Of a stretch of 64,000 nt of DNA, positions 55,970-64,000 are shown piece by piece. The stretch spans positions 90,975-154,974 of the forward strand of contig DASUXA010000057.1 in NCBI GenBank assembly GCA_036378155.1, in the 5' to 3' direction. Each line of letters starts with the position of its first letter. The first letter of the stretch is position 1. The translations under genes were made by a program, and so were the position numbers. A model generated the notes under the pieces. It was not told the DNA's origin. It saw nothing but the letters and a program-made list of their open reading frames with translations, and searched no databases. Source of the DNA: DASUXA01 sp036378155. Lineage in GTDB: Bacteria > Actinomycetota > Actinomycetes > Mycobacteriales > Micromonosporaceae.

Positions 55970-57418
55970 GTGGGTGAGCCCGTACCCCTGAGGTGCGCCA
56001 TCTACTGCCGAATCAGCGAAGACCGGGAAAGCCTGGAGAAGGGCGTGACCCGGCAGGAGGAAGACTGCCGAGAGCTGGCCACTCAGCGTGGGTGGGAGGT
56101 TGTCCGGGTCTACACCGACAACGACCTGTCCGCCTCGACGCGATCGAAGAAGCGGCGACCAGAGTACGAGTCGATGATCAACGCCGTTAACGCCGGCACC
56201 GTGGACGTGATCGTGTCCTACTCCAACGGTCGACTGACTCGCCGACCACTGGAGCTTGAGGACCTGATCCAGCTTCACGAGCGGACGGGCGTGCTGATCC
56301 ACACCGTCAAGAGCGGCAACGACGACCTGAGCACCGCCGATGGCCGGATGGTCGCCCGGATCAAGGCCGCGGTCGACGCGGCTGAGGTCGAGCGCACCGC
56401 GGAGCGCGTGGCGCGTGCCGCGAGGCAGCGCCGAGAGGAAGGCCGCCTGCACGGCGGCGCCCGGACGTTCGGCTACGTCCACCCGACCCCAGAGAACGGC
56501 TACGGGTACTGCCAGGTCATCGACGAGGCTGCGGCGCAGGCCATCCGGGAGGGTATCCAGGTCCTCCTGCTCACCGGAAAGGTGTCTGAAGTCCTGAAGC
56601 TGTGGCAGCGCATGGGCGTCAAGACCCCGCTGGGCAAGAGGTGGACCAACGTTGGCAACGTGGCCAGGACCCTGCGCAATCCCCGAATCGCCGGTCTCGT
56701 GGCCCACGACGGAAAGATCGTCGGCGAGGGTAACTGGCCCGCCATCATCACACGAGCCGAGCACGAAGCAGTTCTTGAGGCTCTCGGCACCCGAGGGTCG
56801 AAGGGTGGCGCCGGTCAACCGCCGAGGCCGCGCAAGTACCTGCTGCCGGGGTTCGTGTACTGCGTATGCGGTTCCCCGATGTCGGCGCAGGTTTATGAGC
56901 CGGACCGGGTAAACCGCTATATCTGCGTCAAGCAGCGCGGAGGCTGCGGGCAGTGCGCCCGGTCGCGTCCGTGGCTGGAGGCCGTAGTCAGAGAATGGGT
57001 CGCCGGGGCCATCGAGGGCCGCTCCAGCGCTTCAACGGATCGGGTCGACGATCCCAATCCCGCCATCGAAGCCGAGGTCCGCGAGCTTGAGGCGGGAATC
57101 AAGCGCCTGCGCAACGCTGTCGTCAAGGGCGTCTTCACCGACGACGAAGCGCTTGAGGAGATCATCCCGATGCGTCAGCGAATCCAGGAGCTGCGCGCCA
57201 AGCAGGGGCGGCTCGCCAGAGAGGCTGCGTTGATCCCGGTCGACAAGGGGGAGGAGCTAGACGACTGGCTTGACGATGACCCGGAAACCTTGCTGTTGCG
57301 GCGAGAGATTCTGGGCCGCTACGTCAAGCGAATCATTGTCAAGCCAGTCGGCAAGGGAGGCAGTAGTCGGTGGGGCGGACCACCGATCGACTCTGTGGTC
57401 ATCGTTCCGCGCGACTGA
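55970..57418 (+). CDS. large serine recombinase (integrase)
   Basis: A 482-residue site-specific recombinase. Catalytic domain: YCRISEDRES with the active Ser, then RQEEDCRELA, YTDNDLSAS, GRLTRRPLELEDLI and the conserved Arg-rich EVERTAERVARAARQRREEGR helix. Recombinase domain: FGYVHP, PRIAGLVAHDGKIV. Zinc-ribbon-like region: YCVCGSPMS...CVKQRGGCGQCAR. Coiled coil at the C terminus. GTG at 55970 has GGGAGG upstream. It probably integrated this element beside ideR. Confidence 0.9.
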   Translation: MGEPVPLRCAIYCRISEDRESLEKGVTRQEEDCRELATQRGWEVVRVYTDNDLSASTRSKKRRPEYESMINAVNAGTVDVIVSYSNGRLTRRPLELEDLIQLHERTGVLIHTVKSGNDDLSTADGRMVARIKAAVDAAEVERTAERVARAARQRREEGRLHGGARTFGYVHPTPENGYGYCQVIDEAAAQAIREGIQVLLLTGKVSEVLKLWQRMGVKTPLGKRWTNVGNVARTLRNPRIAGLVAHDGKIVGEGNWPAIITRAEHEAVLEALGTRGSKGGAGQPPRPRKYLLPGFVYCVCGSPMSAQVYEPDRVNRYICVKQRGGCGQCARSRPWLEAVVREWVAGAIEGRSSASTDRVDDPNPAIEAEVRELEAGIKRLRNAVVKGVFTDDEALEEIIPMRQRIQELRAKQGRLAREAALIPVDKGEELDDWLDDDPETLLLRREILGRYVKRIIVKPVGKGGSSRWGGPPIDSVVIVPRD

Positions 57419-57548
57419 GCCTGTTCCTTCGGATGTTTCGTAGCAGGGCCGTCACCTCAGCGTCTTGCTGAGAATCCGGGTGTTGCCGGATCCACTCCTG
57501 GCCGAGCTGGCGGAAGTGGGTCCGGACACTCTCGGGAACTGCGTTCAT
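57399..57548 (-). CDS. small element protein, VPESVRTHFRQLG type
   Basis: A 49-residue basic protein, MNAVPESVRTHFRQLGQEW at the N terminus. It is a paralogue of the 38-residue protein encoded at 58400-58516 on the same strand; both share M-x-x-[LV]-P-x-SVR-x-HFR-x-LG. It overlaps the 3' end of the integrase on the other strand. Size and charge would suit a small DNA-binding protein such as a recombination directionality factor; untested. Confidence 0.55.
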   Translation of the reverse strand: MNAVPESVRTHFRQLGQEWIRQHPDSQQDAEVTALLRNIRRNRLSRAER

Positions 57549-57903
57549 AGGTCGACGCCCCAGGCTGGCCGTCGTCGTTGTGCGGCTCGAACTTGGTCTG
57601 CCCGGTGGCCTTGTCGACGTAGTGGTCGACGCGGGCCTGGTAGAACGAGATCATCGCCGCCTTCCAGGCGTCCTCGGGCATCTCCGTGAAGCCAGTGGCA
57701 ACCTCGAAATCGAGCTTCACGAGTTCGAGCAGGATGCTCGTCGCGTACGAGATGTGGCCCGCCGTGCCGAGCGCGTCCCCGTCGGCCAGGTCGGCGCCCG
57801 CTTCCCCCAGGTGGGCCAGGGCGCGAAGGCGCTGATCTTCGGAGTTGTGGATCTGCTCTGGTTCCGGGACTGGTACATCCTGGTGTCCAACATGGACGGG
57901 CAC
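57457..57903 (-). CDS. possible hypothetical element protein
   Basis: A 148-codon frame whose first three quarters (through about 57560) shows good codon bias and a protein-like sequence (SILLELVKLDFEVATGFTEMPEDAWKAAMISFY), but whose 3' quarter loses that bias and overlaps the better-supported small gene at 57399-57548 in another frame. It may be a truncated or frameshifted gene. No family recognised. The only start is a GTG opposite the beginning of the plus-strand gene that follows. Confidence 0.35.
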   Translation of the reverse strand: MPVHVGHQDVPVPEPEQIHNSEDQRLRALAHLGEAGADLADGDALGTAGHISYATSILLELVKLDFEVATGFTEMPEDAWKAAMISFYQARVDHYVDKATGQTKFEPHNDDGQPGASTYERSSRECPDPLPPARPGVDPATPGFSARR

Positions 57904-58242
57904 ACGGTTGCGTTAGGCCCGTTCGCTAGCGAGGCTGAGGCCAGGGGCCTCGGCACCAAATGGGCCGGAGTCCTGGTCCCGCACGACTGCTCTCGATGGG
58001 GGGTTGTGCGGGTCCGGGGACTCGGCGGCACGGCCGAGGAGCGGTCGGGCGGAGGTTTTGGCTTCTGTGCGAACGATGGATGCGGTCACGCCGCCTACGC
58101 GCATAGCATGGCTGGCTCGTCTCGCGGCTACTGCGTGATCTGCGGGCAGGATGGGCCGTGCGACCAGTACGCCCAGGCCAAGGCGAAGCCTAGGTCGAGA
58201 AGTCAGGATAGAAGAGAGGCGCGATGGGCAAGACGACGGTAG
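57847..58242 (+). CDS. hypothetical element protein with zinc-ribbon-like tail
   Basis: A 131-residue protein. The first half, WYILVSNMDGHTVALGPFASEAEARGLG, reads like the small alpha/beta domain of actinophage hypothetical proteins. The second half has CANDGCGHAAYAH and YCVICGQDGPC, two Cys-pairs that could bind zinc. The end is basic. GTG at 57847 has GGAG upstream; ATG at 57892 is an alternative. Ends inside the leader of the next tiny gene. Confidence 0.5.
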   Translation: MDLLWFRDWYILVSNMDGHTVALGPFASEAEARGLGTKWAGVLVPHDCSRWGVVRVRGLGGTAEERSGGGFGFCANDGCGHAAYAHSMAGSSRGYCVICGQDGPCDQYAQAKAKPRSRSQDRREARWARRR

Positions 58243-58343
58243 TGGTGAAGCCTGGCATGAACTGGGGCAAGGAGATATTCCTGATCCTCATCACCGGGGG
58301 CCTGTGGATTCCGGTCACCGTCGTGAAGTGGCTCACACGCTAG
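58224..58343 (+). CDS. 39-residue single-pass membrane protein
   Basis: Too short for most gene callers: 39 residues, MGKTTVVVKPGMNWGKEIF then a hydrophobic helix ILITGGLWIPVTVV ending in KWLTR. GAGAGG lies six bases before the ATG, codon use is regular, and a textbook terminator follows 11 bases after the stop. Small membrane proteins of this design are common in actinophages; role unknown. Confidence 0.6.
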   Translation: MGKTTVVVKPGMNWGKEIFLILITGGLWIPVTVVKWLTR

Positions 58344-58353
58344 CTGAACAGAG

Positions 58354-58391
58354 AAGGCCCGGCTCCCAGCGATGGGGGACCGGGCCTTTTT
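58354..58391. terminator. Rho-independent terminator of the element
   Basis: AAGGCCCGG (58354-58362) pairs with CCGGGCCTT (58380-58388), with further GC pairing inside the loop, and is followed by T-tract on the plus strand. It separates the convergent tiny genes. Confidence 0.85.
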
Positions 58392-58399
58392 GTTGCCCT

Positions 58400-58516
58400 C
58401 TACCGGCTCCGTCGACCGCTCTGTGCGCTCCACTGTTCCCGCTCGGCCAACTGTCGGCCGTACTGCCGGCCGAGGTTGCGGAAGTGGTCGCGAACGCTCC
58501 GCGGAAGGCTGTCCAT
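58400..58516 (-). CDS. small element protein, LPRSVRDHFRNLG type
   Basis: A 38-residue basic protein, MDSLPRSVRDHFRNLGRQYG at its N terminus, paralogous to the protein at 57399-57548. AGGAGAG stands just upstream of the ATG. It ends 9 bases from the terminator. Its promoter would overlap the inverted repeat at the right end of the element, hinting that the site also works as an operator. Confidence 0.6.
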   Translation of the reverse strand: MDSLPRSVRDHFRNLGRQYGRQLAEREQWSAQSGRRSR

Positions 58517-58551
58517 CGTCTCTCCTGTACCGAGTTGCCCTGTTCCGACAG

Positions 58552-58569
58552 CTCCGGTACCTTTCTCAC
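58552..58569 (-). other. right attP half-site (attR)
   Basis: CTCCGGTACCTTTCTCAC, the reverse complement of the left half-site with two mismatches, 36 bases upstream of the small minus-strand gene. Confidence 0.5.
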
Positions 58570-58697
58570 AAGGTAAGTAGCCGCTCGGTGGTGCCAACAA
58601 GATCATTCACGGCGCATGTCCTCCCGGAGGCCGATGCTACCCGTCGCGTAGGCGAGACTGGGTGGGTGACCGTACCGGCCGAACGGAGGAACTGCCC

Positions 58698-59528
58698 GTG
58701 TCCGCTGTGATCAGCGTCGGCGACCTCGCCGACGCGCTCGCGTCCGGCGCCGCACCGACCGTGGTCGACGTGCGGTGGCGGCTGAACGGACCGTCGGCGC
58801 ACGCCGACTACCTGGCGTCCCACCTTCCGGGCGCGGTGTTCCTGGATCTCGACGCGGCGCTGTGTGGGCCGCCCGGACCCGGCGGCAGGCACCCGCTGCC
58901 CGACCCGGACACGCTGCGCGAGGCGCTGCGAGCGGCGGGCGTACGCGCCGGGCACCCGGTCGTGGTGTACGACGACGGCGACGGCATGCCCGCCGCCCGG
59001 CTGTGGTGGACGCTGCGCTGGGCGGGGCATCGCGAGGTACGGGTGCTGGACGGCGGGTACGCCGCGTGGACCGCCGCCGGGCTGCCCGTCACCGACGAGG
59101 TACCGGACGTCAAGCCGGGCGACGTCGACGTGCGTCCGGGCGGCATGCCGGTGCTCGACGCGGACGACGCCGCCGAACTCGCCCGCGACGGCGTGCTGCT
59201 GGACGTCCGGACGGCGGTGCGGTACCGGGGGGAGCAGGAGCCGATCGACCCGGTCGCGGGGCACATTCCCGGCGCGGTGAACCTGCCCATCGGCGACCTG
59301 GTCGGCGGCGGCCTGTCCGACCGCGAGCGGCTGCGTGCCCGGCTCGTCGAGGCGGGGGTGCGATTGGGCGCGCCGGTCGGGGCGTACTGCGGGTCCGGCG
59401 TCACCGCCGCGCTGGCGGTCCTGGCGCTGTCCGAGGCGGGCGTCGCCGATCCGGCGTTGTACGTCGGCTCGTGGAGCCACTGGATTACCGACCCGACCCG
59501 GCCGATCGCCACGGGGGACGACGGATGA
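58698..59528 (+). CDS. sulfurtransferase with two rhodanese domains
   Basis: A 276-residue thiosulfate/3-mercaptopyruvate sulfurtransferase. Each half is a rhodanese fold; the C-terminal one carries the active cysteine in YCGSGVTA near residue 228, with the CGSGVTA loop typical of SseA. HLPGAVFLDLDAAL and HIPGAVNLPIGDLV are the matching rhodanese motifs. GGAGGA precedes the GTG. Overlaps acuC by four bases. Confidence 0.88.
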   Translation: MSAVISVGDLADALASGAAPTVVDVRWRLNGPSAHADYLASHLPGAVFLDLDAALCGPPGPGGRHPLPDPDTLREALRAAGVRAGHPVVVYDDGDGMPAARLWWTLRWAGHREVRVLDGGYAAWTAAGLPVTDEVPDVKPGDVDVRPGGMPVLDADDAAELARDGVLLDVRTAVRYRGEQEPIDPVAGHIPGAVNLPIGDLVGGGLSDRERLRARLVEAGVRLGAPVGAYCGSGVTAALAVLALSEAGVADPALYVGSWSHWITDPTRPIATGDDG

Positions 59529-60700
59529 GCACGGCAGTCGTATGGGACGAGGCGCTGCTCACCTACGACCTCGGCGAGCACCCGCTGGACCCGGTACGGG
59601 TGGAGTTGACCATCGCGCTGGCGCGGCAGTTGGGCGTCCTCGACCGGGACGGGGTGCGGCTGGTACGACCGGAACCGGCGGACGAGGCGACGCTGCGCCG
59701 GGTCCACGACGAGGAGTACATCGCGGCGGTGAAGAAGGCGCCGGACGAGCCGGGCTTCCTCGGGCACGGGCTGAACACGCCGGACAACCCGGTGTTCCCC
59801 GGCATGCACGAGGCGAGCGCCCTGATCGCGGGCGCGACCGTGGCAGCCGCCGAGGCGGTGTGGCGCGGCGAGGCGCACCGGGCGGTGTCGATCGCCGGTG
59901 GGCTGCACCACGCCATGCCGGACCGCGCCTCCGGTTTCTGCGTGTACAACGACCCGGCGATCGCCATCCGCCGGCTGCTCGACCTGGGCGCGGAACGCGT
60001 CGCATACGTCGACATCGACGTGCACCACGGCGACGGGGTACAGGAGGTCTTCTACGACGACCCGCGGGTGCTGACCGTGAGCCTGCACGAGACGCCGCTC
60101 GCCCTGTTCCCCGGTACCGGGTACCCGGACGAGACCGGCGGCCCGGACGCGCCCGGCACCTCGGTCAACGTCGCGCTGCCGCCCGGTACCGGCGACGCGG
60201 GCTGGTTGCGCGCCTTCCACGCGGTGGTACCCAGCGCGGTCCGCGCGTTCGCCCCGCAACTGCTGGTCACCCAGTGCGGCGCGGACGCCCACCGGCTCGA
60301 CCCGCTCGCCGACCTGCGGCTGACCGTGGACGGACAGCGCGCCGCGTACCTGGCGCTGCGCGACCTCGCCGAACAGGTCTGCGACGGGCGCTGGGTCGCC
60401 ACCGGCGGCGGCGGGTACGCCCTGGTCGAGGCGGTGCCACGCGCGTGGACGCACCTGCTCGCCGTGGTCACCGGCGACCCGCTGGACCCGGCGACGCCCA
60501 CCCCGGACGCGTGGCGGGACCTGGCTCGGCGGCGCCGCCCGCGGCGGGAGGTGCCGACGTCGTTGACCGACGGCGGGCAGACCGACTTCACGCCCTGGGC
60601 GCCCGGTACCACCCCGGACTCGATCGACCGGGCGATCCTGGCCACCCGCCGGGCGGTGTTCCCGCTGCTCGGTCTGGATCCGTACGACAGCCGGGACTGA
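59525..60700 (+). CDS. acuC: AcuC-type histone-deacetylase-family protein deacetylase
   Basis: A 391-residue zinc-dependent deacetylase. SIAGGLHHAMPDRASGFCVYNDPAIAI with the tandem His, VAYVDIDVHHGDGVQ (zinc-binding Asp/His), VTQCGADAHRLDPLADL and the ATGGGGYA glycine loop are diagnostic. In Bacillus AcuC removes acetyl groups from acetyl-CoA synthetase. The gene overlaps the sulfurtransferase and is followed two bases later by an acetyltransferase gene, so writer and eraser are co-expressed. Confidence 0.9.
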   Translation: MSTAVVWDEALLTYDLGEHPLDPVRVELTIALARQLGVLDRDGVRLVRPEPADEATLRRVHDEEYIAAVKKAPDEPGFLGHGLNTPDNPVFPGMHEASALIAGATVAAAEAVWRGEAHRAVSIAGGLHHAMPDRASGFCVYNDPAIAIRRLLDLGAERVAYVDIDVHHGDGVQEVFYDDPRVLTVSLHETPLALFPGTGYPDETGGPDAPGTSVNVALPPGTGDAGWLRAFHAVVPSAVRAFAPQLLVTQCGADAHRLDPLADLRLTVDGQRAAYLALRDLAEQVCDGRWVATGGGGYALVEAVPRAWTHLLAVVTGDPLDPATPTPDAWRDLARRRRPRREVPTSLTDGGQTDFTPWAPGTTPDSIDRAILATRRAVFPLLGLDPYDSRD

Positions 60701-60702
60701 CC

Positions 60703-63252
60703 GTGGGTCGCGACGCGGACGTCCTGCTCTCCGACGGTGCGACGGTGCACCTGCGACAGATCGAGCCGTCCGACGCCGACGCGATCGTCGCGCTGCACAG
60801 CCGCTTCTCCGAACGCACCCGGTACCTGCGGTACTTCTCGCCGTACCCGCGCATCCCGGAGCGCGACCTGCAACGCTTCGTCAACGTCGACCACCGCGAC
60901 CGGGAGGCGTTGGTGGTGGCGCTGGGCGACAAGTTGATCGCGGTCGGGCGGTACGAGCGGCTCGGTCCGAACCACCCGGACGCCGAGGCGGCGTTCGTGG
61001 TCGAGGACGCGTACCAGGGCCGGGGGATCGGCTCGGTGCTGCTGGAACACCTCGCGGCGGCGGCACGTGACGCGGGGATCAGCCGGTTCGTCGCCGAGGT
61101 CCTGCCCGCCAACGGCGCGATGCTGCGGGTCTTCGCCGACGCCGGGTACCAGGTGGAGCGCGAGTACGAGGACGGCGTGGTGCACCTGACGTTCCCGATT
61201 CAGCCGACGGAACGGTCGCTGGCGGTGCAGTGGTCGCGGGAGCACCGCAGCGAGGCGCGGTCGGTCGCGCACCTGCTGACGCCGCGCGGCGTCGCGGTGT
61301 ACGGGGCGAGCCGGTCGGGCGTCGGGGTGGGCGCGGCGCTGCTCGCCCACCTGCGCGACGGCGGGTTCACCGGTCCGGTGGTACCGATCCACCCGACCGC
61401 CGAGACGGTCGGTGGGCTGCCGGCGCGCAAGCTGCTCACCGGGTTCGGGCAGCCGGTCGACCTCGCCGTGGTGGCGGTACCGCCGGCGGCGGTCCCCGAC
61501 GTCGTCGCCGACTGCGCCGCTGCGGGGGTGTACGGGCTGGTCGTGGTGTCCGGTGGGTTCGCCGAGTCGGGTCCGGAGGGCGCCGCCGCCCAGGAGGACC
61601 TGGTCCGGCTCGCGCACGCGTCGGGCATGCGCGTCGTCGGTCCGAACTGCCTCGGCGTGGCGAACACCGACCCGGCGGTACGGCTGAACGCGACGTTGGC
61701 GCCCCGGCTGCCCGGTCCCGGTCGGGTCGGCTTCTTCAGCCAGTCCGGGGCGCTGGGTATCGCGCTGCTCGCCGAGGCGGAGGAGCGCGGGCTGGGACTG
61801 TCCACGTTCGTCTCCGCCGGCAACCGTGCCGACGTGTCCGGCAACGACCTGTTGCAGTACTGGGAGGAGGACCCGTCGACCGACGTGGTGCTGCTGTACC
61901 TGGAGACGTTCGGCAACCCGCGCAAGTTCGCGCGGCTGGCGCGGCGGCTGGGTCGGCGCAAGCCGATCGTCGCGGTGGCTGCCCCGGTACGCCCGCCGGC
62001 GCTGGCGACCACCGCGCCCGGTCCGGACTCGGCGGCGGTCACCGCGTTGTTCGCTCGCTCCGGGGTGATCCGGGTGGACACCGTGTCGGAACTGTTCGAC
62101 GTCGGCGTGCTGCTGGCACACCAGCCGCTGCCGGGCGGCAACCGGGTCGCCGTGGTCACCAACTCGGCGGCGCTCGGGGTACTGGCGGTGGGCGCGTGCC
62201 CGGCGGCGGGGTTGACCGTCGCGCCCGGGTACCCGGACGACCTCGGACCCGAGGTGCCGGCGGAGCGGCTGGCCGGGGCGTTGTCCGCCGCGCTCGCCGA
62301 TCCTTCGGCGGACGCGCTGGTCGTGGTGTGGGCACCGGGTCTGCCCGGTACCGCCGGGGACGACGCCGCGTTGGAGGTGATCGCCGAGGCAGCCGGCAAC
62401 GGGTCGAAACCGATGGTGGTGACGTACCTCGCCGGTCCGGTACCGCCGGGTGTGGCGGCGTACCCGTCGGTGGAAGAGGCGGTACGGGCGCTCGGTCGGG
62501 TCGCCGGGTACGCCCGGTGGCGGCGGGAGCCTCAGGGCGGCGTCCCCGACCTGCCGGGCATCGACGCGACGGCCGCGACCGAGGTGCTCGCGCGGGGCGG
62601 TCCGGTCGCCGACCTGCTCGCCGCGTACGGCATCCGGGTCGTGACGGCGCGCCACGCGCACGGGCCCGAGCAGGCCGCGGCAGTCGCCGGTGAGCTCGGC
62701 TACCCGGTGGCGGTGAAGGTGGCGGACCCGAGGCTGCGGCACCGCATCGACCTGGGCGCGGTGCGGCTGGATCTGGACGACGCCGACGCGGTCCGCCGCG
62801 CGACCGAGGACATCGGGCGGATGTTCGGCGCGGGTACCGAGGTGATCGTGCAGCCCATGGCCGCGCCGGGGGTGTCCTGCGCGGTCGAGGTGGTGGAGGA
62901 CCCGGCGTTCGGGCCGGTGGTCGGTTTCGGGCTCGGCGGGGTGACCGGTGAGCTGATCGGCGACCGGGCGTGGCGGGCCGCGCCGCTGACCGACCGGGAC
63001 GCGGAAGGGCTGGTCCGCGAGCCGCGTGGCGCGGCGCTGCTGTTCGGGTACCGGGGTGCCGCGCCGGTCGACGAGCGCGCCCTGACGGACCTGCTGCTGC
63101 GTGTCGGACGCCTGGCGGACGAGCACCCCGAGGTGCGCCGGCTGGTGCTCGACCCGGTGCTCGCCCGTGCCGACGGGTACAGCGTGCTGCACGCCCAGGC
63201 GGTGCTCGGCGGGCCGAGCGCCCGCCCCGACACCGGACCGCGACGGCTGTGA
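60703..63252 (+). CDS. Pat-type GNAT/acyl-CoA-synthetase-like protein acetyltransferase
   Basis: An 849-residue fusion. Residues 1-165 are a GNAT domain (DAYQGRGIGSVLLEHL, acetyl-CoA loop). From about 195, CoA-binding (TPRGVAVYGASRSG), succinyl-CoA-ligase-like (FFSQSGALGIALL) and ATP-grasp (ELGYPVAVKVADP, PGVSCAVEVVEDP) domains follow. The GNAT-first order matches actinobacterial protein acetyltransferases such as Streptomyces PatA, which acetylate acetyl-CoA synthetase. The GTG at 60703 is two bases after acuC. Confidence 0.85.
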   Translation: MGRDADVLLSDGATVHLRQIEPSDADAIVALHSRFSERTRYLRYFSPYPRIPERDLQRFVNVDHRDREALVVALGDKLIAVGRYERLGPNHPDAEAAFVVEDAYQGRGIGSVLLEHLAAAARDAGISRFVAEVLPANGAMLRVFADAGYQVEREYEDGVVHLTFPIQPTERSLAVQWSREHRSEARSVAHLLTPRGVAVYGASRSGVGVGAALLAHLRDGGFTGPVVPIHPTAETVGGLPARKLLTGFGQPVDLAVVAVPPAAVPDVVADCAAAGVYGLVVVSGGFAESGPEGAAAQEDLVRLAHASGMRVVGPNCLGVANTDPAVRLNATLAPRLPGPGRVGFFSQSGALGIALLAEAEERGLGLSTFVSAGNRADVSGNDLLQYWEEDPSTDVVLLYLETFGNPRKFARLARRLGRRKPIVAVAAPVRPPALATTAPGPDSAAVTALFARSGVIRVDTVSELFDVGVLLAHQPLPGGNRVAVVTNSAALGVLAVGACPAAGLTVAPGYPDDLGPEVPAERLAGALSAALADPSADALVVVWAPGLPGTAGDDAALEVIAEAAGNGSKPMVVTYLAGPVPPGVAAYPSVEEAVRALGRVAGYARWRREPQGGVPDLPGIDATAATEVLARGGPVADLLAAYGIRVVTARHAHGPEQAAAVAGELGYPVAVKVADPRLRHRIDLGAVRLDLDDADAVRRATEDIGRMFGAGTEVIVQPMAAPGVSCAVEVVEDPAFGPVVGFGLGGVTGELIGDRAWRAAPLTDRDAEGLVREPRGAALLFGYRGAAPVDERALTDLLLRVGRLADEHPEVRRLVLDPVLARADGYSVLHAQAVLGGPSARPDTGPRRL

Positions 63253-63341
63253 ACCGACGCCGCGTCGGTTCGAGGGGCGGTTCCACGTCGGCAGGTGTGC
63301 CGTTTCGATGCGTACAACGCCGGTGATGTTGGTAGATCCGC

Positions 63342-63375
63342 AGCGAGGTGAGCATCCCAGGACGCTCACCTCGCT
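63342..63375. terminator. hairpin between the acetyltransferase and sigma genes
   Basis: Perfect 12-bp arms AGCGAGGTGAGC (63342-63353) and complement (63364-63375) with a ten-base loop, ten bases before the convergent sigma-factor stop. Confidence 0.75.
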
Positions 63376-63384
63376 CGCCCGCCG

Positions 63385-64000
<616 letters not shown>

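Larger units (their letters stand above)
55890..58573. mobile_element. small integrative element with serine integrase
   Basis: A 2.7-kb segment, visibly less GC-rich than its surroundings, inserted between ideR and the sulfurtransferase gene. It carries a large serine integrase at one end and several tiny genes. GTGAGAGACGTACCGGAG (55894-55911) just inside the left end is repeated in inverted orientation (58552-58569) just inside the right end with two mismatches, as expected for the two half-sites of attP split into attL and attR. A GT shared at 55890-55891 and 58573-58574 may be the crossover core. Bounds are inferred. Confidence 0.6.

Noticed and set aside
55870..58700. tRNA gene as integration target of the element
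   Set aside because: No tRNA-like sequence at either end; serine integrases do not need one.

Overview
The window is very GC-rich chromosomal DNA from an actinomycete. Start codons are often GTG, codons end mostly in G or C, and neighbouring genes often overlap by ATGA or GTGA. Gene content (type VII secretion accessory proteins, DUF3046 beside recA, cobalamin-dependent NrdJ beside NrdR, IdeR, a group-2-like sigma factor, LexA beside a LysM gene) and a 59-bp repeat of a style I associate with Micromonosporaceae suggest that family. The family name is inference; the phylum is secure. The blocks recA-DUF3046, recX, miaB, DUF349, LigB-like, miaA, dapF, hflX, lexA, LysM, nrdR, ideR and a sigB-like sigma recur in the same neighbourhood of Mycobacterium tuberculosis, so this is a conserved core region with lineage-specific islands.

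Layout. 0-5 kb: a five- or six-gene type VII secretion-associated operon (WXG100-like proteins, EspG-like protein, alpha/beta hydrolase, small membrane-anchored protein). 5-8 kb: secreted SH3/amidase-like protein, SBP56/methanethiol oxidase and a DUF2182 membrane protein. 8-17 kb: UdgX, acyl-CoA dehydrogenase, PP2C phosphatase, MFS exporter, DUF3046, recA, recX, rny. 17-20.4 kb: the gluABCD glutamate uptake operon on the minus strand. 20.6-31 kb: miaB, DUF349, LigB-like, miaA, dapF, recQ, malic enzyme, hflX. 31-39.7 kb: membrane-anchored protein, lexA, SOS-type LysM protein, nrdR, and nrdJ interrupted by a 357-residue intein.

40-53 kb is the accessory island of most interest. A chained operon encodes an LpxA-like acyltransferase, acyl carrier protein, FabG-like reductase, AMP-forming ligase, LuxE-like acyl-protein synthetase and LuxC-like acyl reductase, but no LuxD and no luciferase. 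Next to it lie a flippase-like membrane protein, two DegT aminotransferases, a Gfo/Idh dehydrogenase, a left-handed beta-helix acyltransferase, a GT4 glycosyltransferase and a sugar epimerase. Together they look like a pathway that makes an ACP-bound acyl or aldehyde building block and joins it to an aminosugar-containing glycoconjugate. luxE and luxC are linked by a 59-bp tandem repeat whose copies form a chain of stop/start-overlapping mini-ORFs.

53-64 kb: L-2-hydroxyglutarate oxidase, a lipoprotein, ideR, then a very small (about 2.7 kb) integrative element with a large serine integrase and tiny genes, apparently inserted at the 5' end of ideR. After it come sulfurtransferase, AcuC deacetylase and a Pat-type GNAT/acyl-CoA-synthetase protein acetyltransferase, which together suggest a reversible lysine acylation operon, and a partial SigB-like sigma factor running off the right edge.

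Regulatory sequence is unusually readable. recA carries a perfect CGTAC-N4-GTACG operator inside one promoter and a PafBC/RecA-NDp-like promoter downstream. The lexA/LysM divergent region carries related half-sites. Most convergent gene pairs are separated by long perfect hairpins without T-tracts.
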